Both the position numbers and the translations under genes were made by a program. This document shows, one piece after another, positions 31,010 through 41,147 of a DNA stretch of 44,027 nt (positions are counted from its first letter, which is position 1; each line of letters starts with the position of its first letter). The notes under the pieces are model-generated. The model was given only the letters and a program-made list of their open reading frames with translations. It was not told the origin of the DNA and searched no databases. The stretch is from an uncultured Clostridia bacterium (GTDB lineage: Bacteria; Bacillota; Clostridia; Oscillospirales; CAG-272). The stretch lies in the NCBI GenBank assembly GCA_947631245.1, contig CANRKP010000001.1, forward strand, positions 1 through 44,027. The letters run 5' to 3'.

Positions 31010-31900
31010 TTATTTTCCGTCGAAGAGCGCCTCTGTCTGCGCCCTGTCAAAGACGTACTTTTTCCCGCAGAAGCGGCAGCCGAGCTCTATTTCCTCCGGT
31101 CTGCCCTCTGCTTTCGCCTCGGACAGTATGCGGAAAGCCTCGCTTTTGCCGAGGCTGAAAAGCGCCCTCGCCGTCCGCTCGCGCGAGCAGGTGCAGCGGT
31201 ACTCCGCCTCTATCTCGTCGAATATGTCGTATTCGACCCCGTCCGAGGCGACGGCGAGTATCTCCTCGTTCGTCATCCCGTCCGCAAACATGGACGAGAT
31301 GCGCGACAGCCTGCCCGCGTTTTCCTCAAGTCTTTTTGCCGTCGCGTCGTCATATAACGGCAGCATCTGCAAAAGCACGCAGCCCGCGCCGAGGCATGAG
31401 AGGTCGGGCGCGATGAGCACGCCGACGGCGCACATCGTCGGTATCTGCTCGCTCTCGACGTAATACGATGCGATGTCGTCTCCTATTTCGCCCGAAACGA
31501 GCCGCGTCACCCCGATATAGGGCTCCTCGCCGCCCGCATCCCTTATGACCTGCAGTACGCCGTCGCCTATGATGCCGCCGACGTCGAGCTTTCCCTTTGA
31601 GTTTAGCGGGAGATCCGCCGCCGGATTTTCTATATATCCGCGGACATTGCCCTCGTTGTCTGACACCGCCGTAAGTATTCCGGCGTCGCCGTTCCCCCGC
31701 ACCGTCACCGTTACGGAGTCGCCCGCCTCGCCAAGCATCGAGCCCATGACGGACGTGACGGTCAGGAGCCTCCCTATCGCGGCGCCCGCCGTCGCCGAGG
31801 TCTTGTGTATCTCTATCGCGCGGTTTACGATATCGGTCGAATTTATGACGTGTATCCTCGCGCTCCCGTCTCTTGTCATTGCGCGGAGTATTTTTGCCAT
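31010..31900 (-). CDS. hslO: Hsp33 redox-regulated chaperone
   Basis: A 296-residue protein from ATG 31900 (MAKILRAMTRDGSARIHVIN); the frame is open 16 codons further without a better ribosome binding site. The Hsp33 body shows TGAAIGRLL-like TAGAAIGRLLTV, GSMLG and EPYIGVTRLVSGEIGDDIASYY. The C-terminal zinc site is C236-x-C238 and C275-x2-C278, the four cysteines that form disulfides upon oxidation and switch on holdase activity. All four are present, so it should be functional. It is in the cytoplasm and protects proteins under oxidative and heat stress, useful to an anaerobe meeting oxygen. Confidence 0.95.
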   Translation of the reverse strand: MAKILRAMTRDGSARIHVINSTDIVNRAIEIHKTSATAGAAIGRLLTVTSVMGSMLGEAGDSVTVTVRGNGDAGILTAVSDNEGNVRGYIENPAADLPLNSKGKLDVGGIIGDGVLQVIRDAGGEEPYIGVTRLVSGEIGDDIASYYVESEQIPTMCAVGVLIAPDLSCLGAGCVLLQMLPLYDDATAKRLEENAGRLSRISSMFADGMTNEEILAVASDGVEYDIFDEIEAEYRCTCSRERTARALFSLGKSEAFRILSEAKAEGRPEEIELGCRFCGKKYVFDRAQTEALFDGK

Positions 31901-31965
31901 TTCTTTTGCTTTCTTTGCGCGCGGACGCCGAAAAGACGCCCCGCGCACCCCCTTATTTTTCTTTA

Positions 31966-32766
31966 TTATAGCCCGTTGTTGCCGCTCTTTTCCGTCTTTT
32001 TCACGCGCGCGGCAAAATATATCCGTTCGTATTCGCCTGAGTCCTCGTCCCCCTGCCCGAGAGGCGTCATATTTGTGTCCCTGAAAACTCCTATCGGCTC
32101 AAAACCGGCGCGAACAAGCTCGTTTTTCATGCTCCTTACGGTGCGGCACCGCTGGCGCTGCACCTCGTCGAGCCTGCGCCACATATCGCCCTCGCGTACG
32201 AAATAGGAGAGATAGAACTCCGCGAGCCCGCTTTTGTCGTTGTAGGAATTCTGCCATCCGCAGTAGACGTCGCCGCCGTCTATGACGAAATCGCGCTCTC
32301 CGTATATGTGCCTGTACCTGCCGCGCGAGGATATGTCAAAGACAAAAAGACCGTCCGGCACAAGATAATTGTGCACGAGCGAAAGGCACGCCCTGAGGCT
32401 CTCCTTCCGCGTCAGATAATTGAGCGAGTCGCACGTCGAGACGACGGCGTCCACCGTGCCGTAAAGCTCAAACGCGCTCATGTCCTGACATAGCCAGAGG
32501 ACATTGTCGACTCCCGCCCTCTCCGCGTTTTCGTGCGCCGCGGCAAGCATCTCGGGCGAACTGTCGACGCCCGTCATGTCATATCCGCGCTCCGCAAGCA
32601 AAAGCGTCAGAACACCGGTCCCGCAGCCGAGGTCGAGCAGAAGCTCCGGACGCCGCGCGCAGAAGCGCGCAAAGACACCTTCGATAAAGTCCGCCCACGC
32701 GCCGTAGTCGACAGTGGAGTTTATTTCGTCGTAAAACTCCGCCGTTATCTCGTAGCTCCCGTACAT
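31966..32766 (-). CDS. SAM-dependent class I methyltransferase
   Basis: A 266-residue protein from ATG 32766 (MYGSYEITAEFYDEIN), chosen for AAAGGAGC just upstream. Motif I LLDLGCGTGVLTLLL (43-57) and the acidic VDSSPEM bind S-adenosylmethionine; AVVSTCDSLNYL is the post-motif strand. The fold is that of small-molecule or cyclopropane-type methyltransferases often placed beside hslO in clostridia. The acceptor is unknown. The gene lies 65 bp upstream of hslO on the same strand, so the two may share a transcript. A strong terminator (32782-32837) separates it from the GH51 gene behind. Confidence 0.85.
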   Translation of the reverse strand: MYGSYEITAEFYDEINSTVDYGAWADFIEGVFARFCARRPELLLDLGCGTGVLTLLLAERGYDMTGVDSSPEMLAAAHENAERAGVDNVLWLCQDMSAFELYGTVDAVVSTCDSLNYLTRKESLRACLSLVHNYLVPDGLFVFDISSRGRYRHIYGERDFVIDGGDVYCGWQNSYNDKSGLAEFYLSYFVREGDMWRRLDEVQRQRCRTVRSMKNELVRAGFEPIGVFRDTNMTPLGQGDEDSGEYERIYFAARVKKTEKSGNNGL

Positions 32767-32781
32767 AGAGCCGCTCCTTTC

Positions 32782-32837
32782 AAAAAAACGACCCTCCCCA
32801 TCCCCGCCGCGCACGGCGCGCGGCGGGGAGCGGGGAG
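32782..32837 (-). terminator. Terminator of the GH51 gene
   Basis: CTCCCC and CCCCGCCGCGC (32794-32812) pair with GCGCGGCGGGG and CGGGGAG (to 32837) with small internal mismatches. On the minus strand the stem is followed by seven T (complement of 32782-32788). The next gene's ribosome binding site lies right after it. Confidence 0.85.
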
Positions 32838-32877
32838 GTGCCGGGGAGGTAAATAGGCTCTCTCCCCCGCGAAAAAA

Positions 32878-34413
<1,536 letters not shown>

Positions 34414-34437
34414 TTAAAATGTCTTTTTTATATTATT

Positions 34438-36933
34438 TCACGCAAGCCGCGGAATGCGGAACACGTTTACGGAGCGCGGCGCGAAGTCGAATTCAAACGG
34501 AACGTCCAGCACTTCAAACGACGAATACTTCGTCGCGACGCGGCACGGCTCATCAAACGTGTTCGTGTCCTCTATCGAGTCAGCGGTCAGCGTTTCGAGC
34601 TTCACGGTGCGCGCGCCCGAGCCTGCGCCGTTTACGTTCACTTTCATCGTGACGGGCGTGGGGCGGACGTTCACGGCCTTTATTATGACCTCGTCCGTCG
34701 TCTCGTCAAGCGTTGAGGAGACGTAGATGCGCTTCGGTATAACGGGGACGTACTCGACGTCGTTCACGACGACGCCGTCTATCTTTGCCGTGATGCGGCT
34801 GCCGCGGCGCGTCAGCGAGAGCTTGTACTCGCGCTCGTTTTCAAACGTGAACGGCTCGTGTGACAGCCTGCTGTCATATCCTCTCAGGCGGCAGCCTATG
34901 ACGGATTCCTCCGTCCTCCCGCCGCCGAGGCGCCATGAGAACTCCGCGTCTTCGCCGACGGAGAACGCAATCTGTACGCCGTGGCGGAAGCGTATCGGCT
35001 CCCCGCCCTGATGACGCGGCGGCAGCTCCGTTACGGGCTCATCGACAAACAGCGTGCATTCAAGCTCCACGTCCTCATAGTCGCCCGCGACGACAACATC
35101 GCGCGGCGGACCCCAGCGGCGCTTTCCGTCATCCTTTTCCGAGGCGGGCAGCGCGCCGCGAGAGAGCGTGCCGTCGCGGAAGCTCCAGTCGCCGTTTTTG
35201 ACCTCGATGTCGGAGGCGAGAAGCTCATGCCCGTTTATCTTTATCCCGCGGAACTCGACGTGCCCGCGTCCGACGCCGAACGCGAATCCGCCGTGTATCC
35301 GCTCGGGCTCGCACGCCTCGTCCTCCTTTGTGATGTCGGACGTGACGCGGAGAGTGACATCCCCCTGATTGACCGAGTACATCTTCTGGACGTAGTAGCT
35401 CGGTATTCCGAAGACGCGGTGGTTGTCGTACCATATGAGGTTCGGACGCCAATTGACGTAGTCCGCGTTGCAAAGCAGCGGCGCGTAGCACGTCATCGCT
35501 ACCCTGTCGGCGCAGAGCTCAAAGCCCGTCATATACGCCGCCTCGCAGAGCGCGTTATAGAAGGTGTTGTTCCTGCTCGCGTACTCGCCGAGGAAGACCT
35601 TCGGTCCCTTCGGGTCGTAAAAATCGGAAAAATACCTGTCGTAATTCTCTATCATCCAGTCGGGGGCGACGTAGTAGTGCTCGTCGACGCCGTATGAACC
35701 CCACTTCCTCGCGCTCTCCCAGCCGAGGTCAAATCCTTTGCCCGCCGGCGCTGGACCCGCGGTGTTCAGTATCTTGACGTCGGGATATTTTTCCGCTATC
35801 GCGCGGTGGAAGAGCGGATACCGCTCAAAGAAGCCCTCGTCGACCTCCTCGTTGCCGATGGCTATGTATTCGACGCCGAATGGTTCGGGATGTCCCATCT
35901 CCGCGCGGAGTGCGCCCCATTTTGTATCCTTTGAGCCGTTCGCGAATTCGAGCAGCTCGAGCGCCTCGTCGACCCACGGCTGCATTTCCTCCATCGGCAC
36001 CCAGCACTGCCTGTGCGGGTTGAAGCCGCCGGGGATAACGGGCAAGGGCTTTGTGCCTATGTCCTCGCAGAAGAGGAAAAATTCATAATATCCGAAGCCG
36101 AGGCTCTGATTGTAGCCCCAGTTGTTGCGCTTTGACGGGCGGGCCTCCGTCGGACCGACCGAGTTGCGCCAGCGGTACATGGCGTCGCGCGCGTGCTCGT
36201 CGACGTCGCCGTCATGCGTCAGGCAGCCGCCGGGAAAACGCATGAACTTAGGCTTCAGATCGGCAAGGAACTGCGCGATATCGGAGCGAAGCCCGTTCTC
36301 CCTGCCGCAGAAAGTGTTCTTCGGGAAAAGCGACACCATATCAAGGCAGACGCTGCCTGCCCCGTGGACGAGGACAACGAGCCTGCCCGAGAAATCCTCC
36401 CCATCCGATGTGAGCTCGCAGACGTACTTTTTCCATTCGGGAGAGCTTACCGTTATCTCCTCTTTGCCGTAGAGCTTCCCGTCAGAGGACTCGAGGCGGA
36501 CCTCCACCTTTTCCGAAAGGCAGATGTCACGGCGGGCGAACACCGAAAAGACGTAGCTTTCGCCGGCGCGCAGCGGGAGTCCCGTGTTGTAGCCGGAATT
36601 GACAACGCCGACCGTACCCGTGACCTCGCACCCCTCCCTTGCCGCGTTCGATATGCGGAGGTAGTGGGTGTTGTTCACGTTCAGAGGGTATACGGACTCA
36701 ACGCCGCCGCGAGGCACGCCGCCGTCGCGCCCTATGAGCTCCCACGCCGTCAGCGGCGTGTAGTCGCGGTTGTCGATATCGCAGAACTCGAACGAGCGGT
36801 TCTGCACCATCTCGGCGTAAAGTCCGCCGTCCGCCGCGTGATTTATATCCTCAAAAAATATGCCGTAAAGATCATTTGTCGGGAATAATTTTTCGTTCGC
36901 GTCGACATTTATCGACGAACGCTCTTTTTTCAT
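34438..36933 (-). CDS. Large GH51-type alpha-L-arabinofuranosidase
   Basis: About 831 residues from ATG 36933 (MKKERSSINVDANEKLFPTN). Start codons at 36951 and 36987 are also in frame, but the GTG at 36987 lies almost on the predicted transcript start. The order is a short N-terminal sandwich strand, a carbohydrate-binding-like insert (about 75-210), the catalytic barrel with FMRFPGGCLTHDGD, acid/base E362 in AIGNEE and nucleophile E450 in FLGEYAS, then a C-terminal sandwich with a second insert. This is the longer GH51 type with added domains. It has no signal peptide. With the smaller GH51 enzyme it forms an arabinose-releasing pair. Confidence 0.85.
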   Translation of the reverse strand: MKKERSSINVDANEKLFPTNDLYGIFFEDINHAADGGLYAEMVQNRSFEFCDIDNRDYTPLTAWELIGRDGGVPRGGVESVYPLNVNNTHYLRISNAAREGCEVTGTVGVVNSGYNTGLPLRAGESYVFSVFARRDICLSEKVEVRLESSDGKLYGKEEITVSSPEWKKYVCELTSDGEDFSGRLVVLVHGAGSVCLDMVSLFPKNTFCGRENGLRSDIAQFLADLKPKFMRFPGGCLTHDGDVDEHARDAMYRWRNSVGPTEARPSKRNNWGYNQSLGFGYYEFFLFCEDIGTKPLPVIPGGFNPHRQCWVPMEEMQPWVDEALELLEFANGSKDTKWGALRAEMGHPEPFGVEYIAIGNEEVDEGFFERYPLFHRAIAEKYPDVKILNTAGPAPAGKGFDLGWESARKWGSYGVDEHYYVAPDWMIENYDRYFSDFYDPKGPKVFLGEYASRNNTFYNALCEAAYMTGFELCADRVAMTCYAPLLCNADYVNWRPNLIWYDNHRVFGIPSYYVQKMYSVNQGDVTLRVTSDITKEDEACEPERIHGGFAFGVGRGHVEFRGIKINGHELLASDIEVKNGDWSFRDGTLSRGALPASEKDDGKRRWGPPRDVVVAGDYEDVELECTLFVDEPVTELPPRHQGGEPIRFRHGVQIAFSVGEDAEFSWRLGGGRTEESVIGCRLRGYDSRLSHEPFTFENEREYKLSLTRRGSRITAKIDGVVVNDVEYVPVIPKRIYVSSTLDETTDEVIIKAVNVRPTPVTMKVNVNGAGSGARTVKLETLTADSIEDTNTFDEPCRVATKYSSFEVLDVPFEFDFAPRSVNVFRIPRLA

Positions 36934-36991
36934 GTCCGTTTCCGTTTCCATTTCCGTACCGACGAGTCCTTCAGTTTTTCTCACCACTCCG

Positions 36992-37020
36992 ATTATACCC
37001 GACCTTTACCCTTATGTCAA
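36992..37020 (-). promoter_or_regulatory. Consensus SigA promoter of the arabinofuranosidase genes
   Basis: On the minus strand TTGACA (37015-37020) and TATAAT (36992-36997) are 17 bp apart. The transcript would start near 36985, which makes the GTG at 36987 unusable except as a leaderless start. Confidence 0.8.
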
Positions 37021-37056
37021 CGAATTTGCCTCAAATAAAAATGCTTTTTCTCGCAA

Positions 37057-37100
37057 ATGAAAACGGCGGGGAGGACGCTCGCCGTGAGCTCTCCCCGCCG
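37057..37100 (-). terminator. Terminator of the sigma/anti-sigma operon
   Basis: CGGCGGGGAG (37064-37073) pairs with CTCCCCGCCG (37091-37100). On the minus strand it is followed by TTTTCATTTG. It lies 15 bp past the stop of the anti-sigma-like gene. Confidence 0.75.
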
Positions 37101-37114
37101 CCCGATATAGGATT

Positions 37115-39073
37115 TTATTCAATTAAATCTACATCCCTGTACGACCATACGCGCCCTATCCATGTGAGCTCCTCTTTTGTTATGTTTCCCGAGGCGTATG
37201 CGTCCGCGAGCTTTTCCACTCGGTACGAAACTTCGCCGTCTCGGTACACATCGTTGGCGTTACGCATCCACATAATGAGTATCCCCTCGCGTCCGTTCTC
37301 GTATTCAAACGTGACGCCGTCTATGTTTTCCGGTCTGTATCCGGGGTCCATCGCATTCGCCGAGTCACCGTAAAGATCCGATATACCCACAAGGCAGTCC
37401 CCGACATAGAGGAAGCAGAGCTTGTTTACAGATATATTATTTTCGCCGCCGATCGTTTGTGCCTCGAGATATTCAATGAGATCTTTGGGCATGGATTCAA
37501 ATTTTGCCCACACGCCGTTTGCGTTGCCGCCCATATACTCTATAACCTCGACCGCCGCGTCTTCATCTGTCTCCTCGGGCAAAAAAGCGCATATGCAGCC
37601 GTCCATGAACTCCCCTGACGCCATCACTATCTCGTTGCCGTTATATACGCTGCTTTTGACCGGCGTTTGCGACCAAATCACCTCGTGCGCCGCGATCTTC
37701 CCGTTTGTCGTCCTCCAAATAACGCTGTACTCCGTGCCGTCATTCACCTCTATCCGCCTGTATCTGACGGAGGAGCCGTAAATTTTAGTCTTTGTCCTTT
37801 GCAGCTCGCCTGTGACCAGATTGAGTTCGTAAGCTCCAACGAACTCTCCCGAGTGCGCCGTCTTCCCGTCCGGTCTATATATCTCCGCCAAAACGACCCT
37901 ATCCGTATCAGACAGTCTGACATATGCCGCCTCGTCCTCGCCGACGCCGAACTTTGACGCGAGATTTATGTACCTTTCTTCCTTGAACGAATAGTAGTAT
38001 ATATACCGCGAGTCATTCGAGCAGATGAGCGCCCCCGTCGGGCTTATCTCGACCTCTATGCCGAGCTTCTCCATGACGTCGCGTTCCGGTACATCGTTCT
38101 TCAGATCCACGGCCCCGCCGGCTGCGGCGTCATACAAAACCACCTCGTCGCCGCTCTCGATGCAGAACTTGTCCGTGCCGCTGACGCGCGTCACCTCAAA
38201 GCCTTCGCCCCCGACCTCTATGTTCACGATCCCGACGCCGTCAAACTCCGTCGTCACGGGGACTGTCCTCCCGCCAACCGTGATGTTCTCGCTGAGACGG
38301 TCACTTCGTGTCGGAACATCGTCAAGTGCAACGGTCTCGATGTCGTCGCCGTCTTTTGCGCCCCTGACCCATACTATCGAGCGGCTGTCGTCTTCGGATA
38401 CAAGGATAAAAAAGACGTATGCCGTGTTCCCTTCCTTTATGAAGCGGGAGGGCCTGTACGTCTCCACGTTCGCCTCGACGGTCCAAACCTCCATCCGCTC
38501 TCCCTTATCTCTAAGGTCGTATATCATGCTGTCGTCGATCCATGTGAAGTCCGTTCTGTCTTCACGGACGTCTGTCATTTTCATGCCCGAAATGCTCGCC
38601 GTTTTGTAGTTGTATATGCCGTCGAGCATGTCACGGTTCTCCTTATCGGATATCATTCTCGTATATCTTGACCCGATACGCGTCACATTCACCATAAGAC
38701 CGTATAGTCCCTCGGCGTCCTGCCTTTCAAGATAAAGAAAGTATTTCTTTATAAGCTCACGGGACGACTGATTTTCCGCGTCCGCGCCGTTCTGCCCGCC
38801 GTATTCCGTTTCCTGTGCGGTGTCGGATTTTTCACTTTCGCCTTCGTTTTCCGTCCCGCTGCCGCCGACAGGCGAGCTCCCCGCATGATTATGCCATCCC
38901 GTCGCCGCCGCGAATACCGCGATACCGACGACGAGCAGCAGAGACGCCGCCGCGGTCAGCGCATGCGTCAGCGCGCGCTCGCGCAGCGTTTTGCTCTCGC
39001 TCAGCGATTCCGTTATAAGCTGCTCCGACACTCCCGTCATCGCGAGCATCATTTCATCCGCCGTTATCCTCAT
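37115..39073 (-). CDS. Probable membrane anti-sigma factor with large outer domain
   Basis: A 652-residue single-pass membrane protein. Residues 1-37 are a short cytoplasmic part (MRITADEMMLAMTGVSEQLI), residues 38-58 one membrane span, and the remaining about 590 residues lie outside, starting with an acidic, Gly/Ser-rich linker. The outer part contains propeller-like strands and mentions no catalytic motif. ATG overlaps the stop of the ECF sigma gene by 4 nt, the usual arrangement for a cognate anti-sigma factor. It presumably holds the sigma factor at the membrane until the outer domain senses a signal. The very small cytoplasmic part is shorter than a typical anti-sigma domain, so its mode of binding is uncertain. 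Confidence 0.65.
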   Translation of the reverse strand: MRITADEMMLAMTGVSEQLITESLSESKTLRERALTHALTAAASLLLVVGIAVFAAATGWHNHAGSSPVGGSGTENEGESEKSDTAQETEYGGQNGADAENQSSRELIKKYFLYLERQDAEGLYGLMVNVTRIGSRYTRMISDKENRDMLDGIYNYKTASISGMKMTDVREDRTDFTWIDDSMIYDLRDKGERMEVWTVEANVETYRPSRFIKEGNTAYVFFILVSEDDSRSIVWVRGAKDGDDIETVALDDVPTRSDRLSENITVGGRTVPVTTEFDGVGIVNIEVGGEGFEVTRVSGTDKFCIESGDEVVLYDAAAGGAVDLKNDVPERDVMEKLGIEVEISPTGALICSNDSRYIYYYSFKEERYINLASKFGVGEDEAAYVRLSDTDRVVLAEIYRPDGKTAHSGEFVGAYELNLVTGELQRTKTKIYGSSVRYRRIEVNDGTEYSVIWRTTNGKIAAHEVIWSQTPVKSSVYNGNEIVMASGEFMDGCICAFLPEETDEDAAVEVIEYMGGNANGVWAKFESMPKDLIEYLEAQTIGGENNISVNKLCFLYVGDCLVGISDLYGDSANAMDPGYRPENIDGVTFEYENGREGILIMWMRNANDVYRDGEVSYRVEKLADAYASGNITKEELTWIGRVWSYRDVDLIE

Positions 39074-39624
39074 ACCGTGATCCCCTCCTTTTCGAGAAAT
39101 TCACGCAGTCTCTTTCTCATTCTTTTGAGCGTCGCGCGGACGGTCGCGTCCGGTATGTGCAGAAGCTTTGCTATATCCCGCGAGGTCTCCATGTAAAAAT
39201 ACCGCCTCATGAACATTATGCGCCGCTCCGGTCTCTCGGACGAAAGAAAAACGCTTATCGCCCGCGAAAGCGCTATCCTGTCGACGACCTCCGCCGTGCT
39301 GTCCGTGCCGGGAACGCATTCCTCAAGCTCCGCATGTATGTCCTCCGCGTGCCGCCTTTTTTCCGCTGTGTAGCTCCTGAGCCTGTCTATCGCCGTGTTC
39401 CGCGCGACACGGCAGCCGTAAGCGCCGAGGTTCCCGGGCTTGTCCGGCGGTATCGCGCCCCACAGCTTGACATATGTATCGTTCACGCATTCCTCCGCGT
39501 CCTCTTTGATGCGGAGCACGCCGTATGAAACGGAGAAAAACGCACCCCCGTATTTGTTCTGTGTCTCTCTTATCGCAGACTCGCGCCTCTGACAGTACAG
39601 CTCCACAATGCTGATATCATCCAT
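39070..39624 (-). CDS. ECF-type RNA polymerase sigma factor
   Basis: A 184-residue sigma-70 family protein with region 2 at about 8-85 (YGVLRIKEDAEECVNDTYVKLW, RVARNTAIDRLRSY) and region 4 at about 120-175 (RRYFYMETSRDIAKLLHIPD then ATVRATLKRMRKRLREFL). It has no region 1 or 3, as expected of ECF factors. AGGAG is 10 nt before the ATG. Its own promoter (39669-39698) has the ECF form GTCACA-N16-CGTC, pointing to autoregulation. The same promoter stands before the left lipoprotein/ABC operon at 14899. It directs RNA polymerase to a small stress or surface regulon, controlled by the membrane protein encoded next to it. Confidence 0.9.
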   Translation of the reverse strand: MDDISIVELYCQRRESAIRETQNKYGGAFFSVSYGVLRIKEDAEECVNDTYVKLWGAIPPDKPGNLGAYGCRVARNTAIDRLRSYTAEKRRHAEDIHAELEECVPGTDSTAEVVDRIALSRAISVFLSSERPERRIMFMRRYFYMETSRDIAKLLHIPDATVRATLKRMRKRLREFLEKEGITV

Positions 39625-39668
39625 CGGACGTTGTCTCCTCTCTCTTTGTCATTTTGCCCTTCTATTCG

Positions 39669-39698
39669 TAAAGACGATTTTTCCGCGCCTTGTGTGAC
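39669..39698 (-). promoter_or_regulatory. ECF-type promoter of the sigma factor gene
   Basis: On the minus strand GTCACA (39693-39698), 16 bp, and CGTC (39673-39676). The 14 bases GTCACACAAGGCGC and the 8 bases CGTCTTTA are identical to those at 14899-14928, with the same 8-bp gap between the blocks. This is strong support for a shared sigma factor, most simply the one encoded right here. Confidence 0.8.
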
Positions 39699-39705
39699 TT
39701 TTTTC

Positions 39706-39757
39706 CGAAAAAAATTTTGCGGGAGAAGGCTTTTTTTAAAAAACGCCCTCTCCCGCA
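39706..39757 (-). terminator. Terminator of the TMEM43-family gene
   Basis: TGCGGGAGA plus GGC (39718-39730) pairs with GCC plus TCTCCCGCA (39745-39757) with one mismatch. On the minus strand AAAATTTTTTT follows. It ends the transcript just before the ECF promoter. Confidence 0.85.
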
Positions 39758-39774
39758 GGTCCGCCCGACCTCTT

Positions 39775-40917
39775 TTATCTTTTTCCGAATTCGTCGCGCT
39801 TTTTGAGGATGGGCTCATACGGAGCCTCCTTCTTTTGCCGACGAGGCGTATTTCTTATCACGTTCGGTATGAACAGATAGAGGAACACGACCGAAAGCAC
39901 GAGCGCGGCAAGCAGCGGCAGCGCGCCCGCCCTTGCCCATGCAGCCGATATTCCGACACAAGCGGACAGCACGCCGAGCAGCACGCCGTATGTGAGCGCG
40001 GCGCGCATGCCCTTTAGCGAGAGCTTCTTTTTCCCGAACGGAACGCGCAGCGAAGGATCATATGATATGAGCCGCGACAGCAAAAGAACGGATGCGGCGC
40101 CGCCCAAAAGGCTTGCCGCGATGCCAAGGGGCAAAAGCCATATTATGACGCCGTCCGCGCCGTCCGCCCACGCCTCGGCGGCGCTCCGTGACGAAATTTC
40201 GCCCTCGTAAACGCCGTAAACGGAGACGCCGTTCGACGCCCGCCATGCTTCGACCGCCTCGCTCCTGTGCAGTCCCGCAAGCGTCATCGTCTTTGACGTG
40301 ACATACTCGAAGCTGACGCGGACGTCGCCGGGCTCGGGAGACGACGGATCCTTTGAGTTCGTCATATATTCCCCGTCCGCGCGGAAGCCTCTGACCTCGC
40401 CTTCGGGAAGCTCTTTTATCTTCTCTCTCGACGTTAGGCACGCGAGCTGTTCGTCCTTTACCCTGTATCCGCAGAGGCGGACGGTATGGGCGGAGAAATA
40501 CGCGGAGCCCGTGTTGAGGGGATATTCCGAAGGGTTCCTGTGCTCCCCGTCGCCCGTGTCAATTATATCCTCGCGCCATTCGGTGACAAATCCCCCCTTG
40601 CCGTCAGGCACCCACTGGAACATCTCCGATTTGCGGACGAGAAGCAGCGTATCCGCGGAAACGCCGAAGAACGGGTCCTCCGCGCCGCCCTCGTCGGACG
40701 TTATATCGCCGTGAACGAGCACGGGGTATCCGTTATATTTGTAGTCGTATTTGTCGTCCGCTCCCCTGTCATACGCGGAGGCGGCATATTCGTCCGCCGC
40801 CTGTCTCGTCTTTGCCGCCGGCATAACTGCCGCCGCCGACAAAAACGCGCCGCCGAAAAGTAGAATGAGACCGCAGGCGAGCGCCGCCGCCCGAAGTGCC
40901 GTGCTTTTGTTTTTCAT
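39775..40917 (-). CDS. TMEM43-family membrane protein
   Basis: A 380-residue protein with an N-terminal span (about 9-31), a large extracytoplasmic part, and three or four C-terminal spans (about 257-282, 300-322, 330-352). The outer part has the landmarks of the TMEM43 family: LLLVRKSEMFQWVPD (EMFQW at 98-102), TEWREDIID, and HRNPSEYPLNTGSAYFSA. The family is best known from eukaryotic inner nuclear membrane proteins but has bacterial members of unknown function. It has its own promoter (40960-40989) and terminator. Nothing in the context reveals its role; its place beside the ECF sigma genes hints at envelope biology. Confidence 0.75.
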   Translation of the reverse strand: MKNKSTALRAAALACGLILLFGGAFLSAAAVMPAAKTRQAADEYAASAYDRGADDKYDYKYNGYPVLVHGDITSDEGGAEDPFFGVSADTLLLVRKSEMFQWVPDGKGGFVTEWREDIIDTGDGEHRNPSEYPLNTGSAYFSAHTVRLCGYRVKDEQLACLTSREKIKELPEGEVRGFRADGEYMTNSKDPSSPEPGDVRVSFEYVTSKTMTLAGLHRSEAVEAWRASNGVSVYGVYEGEISSRSAAEAWADGADGVIIWLLPLGIAASLLGGAASVLLLSRLISYDPSLRVPFGKKKLSLKGMRAALTYGVLLGVLSACVGISAAWARAGALPLLAALVLSVVFLYLFIPNVIRNTPRRQKKEAPYEPILKKRDEFGKR

Positions 40918-40959
40918 TATATCCGTACCGTGTCCTGTCTTGACTTATGTCGCTTTTAT

Positions 40960-40989
40960 TATATTATCACAATCCGCGCGCTTTTGCAA
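40960..40989 (-). promoter_or_regulatory. Promoter of the TMEM43-family gene
   Basis: On the minus strand TTGCAA (40984-40989) and TATAAT (40960-40965) are 18 bp apart, with the start codon at 40917 downstream. Confidence 0.6.
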
Positions 40990-41080
40990 TCTCCCCGCCG
41001 CTGCAATATTCCATTGCCTTATTTTCCGCCGCGGGAAAATATTTTTTGCGTTATACCTATAAAAACGTCGCCCCGCGATG

Positions 41081-41109
41081 TAGACACGGGCACTTTTTTC
41101 GTTTATAAT
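41081..41109 (+). promoter_or_regulatory. Promoter of the CbxX-type ATPase gene
   Basis: TAGACA (41081-41086) and TATAAT (41104-41109) are 17 bp apart, about 40 bp before the likely start codon. Confidence 0.65.
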
Positions 41110-41147
41110 ATTTATAGCTATTTATAGCGCGATATGTGAAAGGAAAC

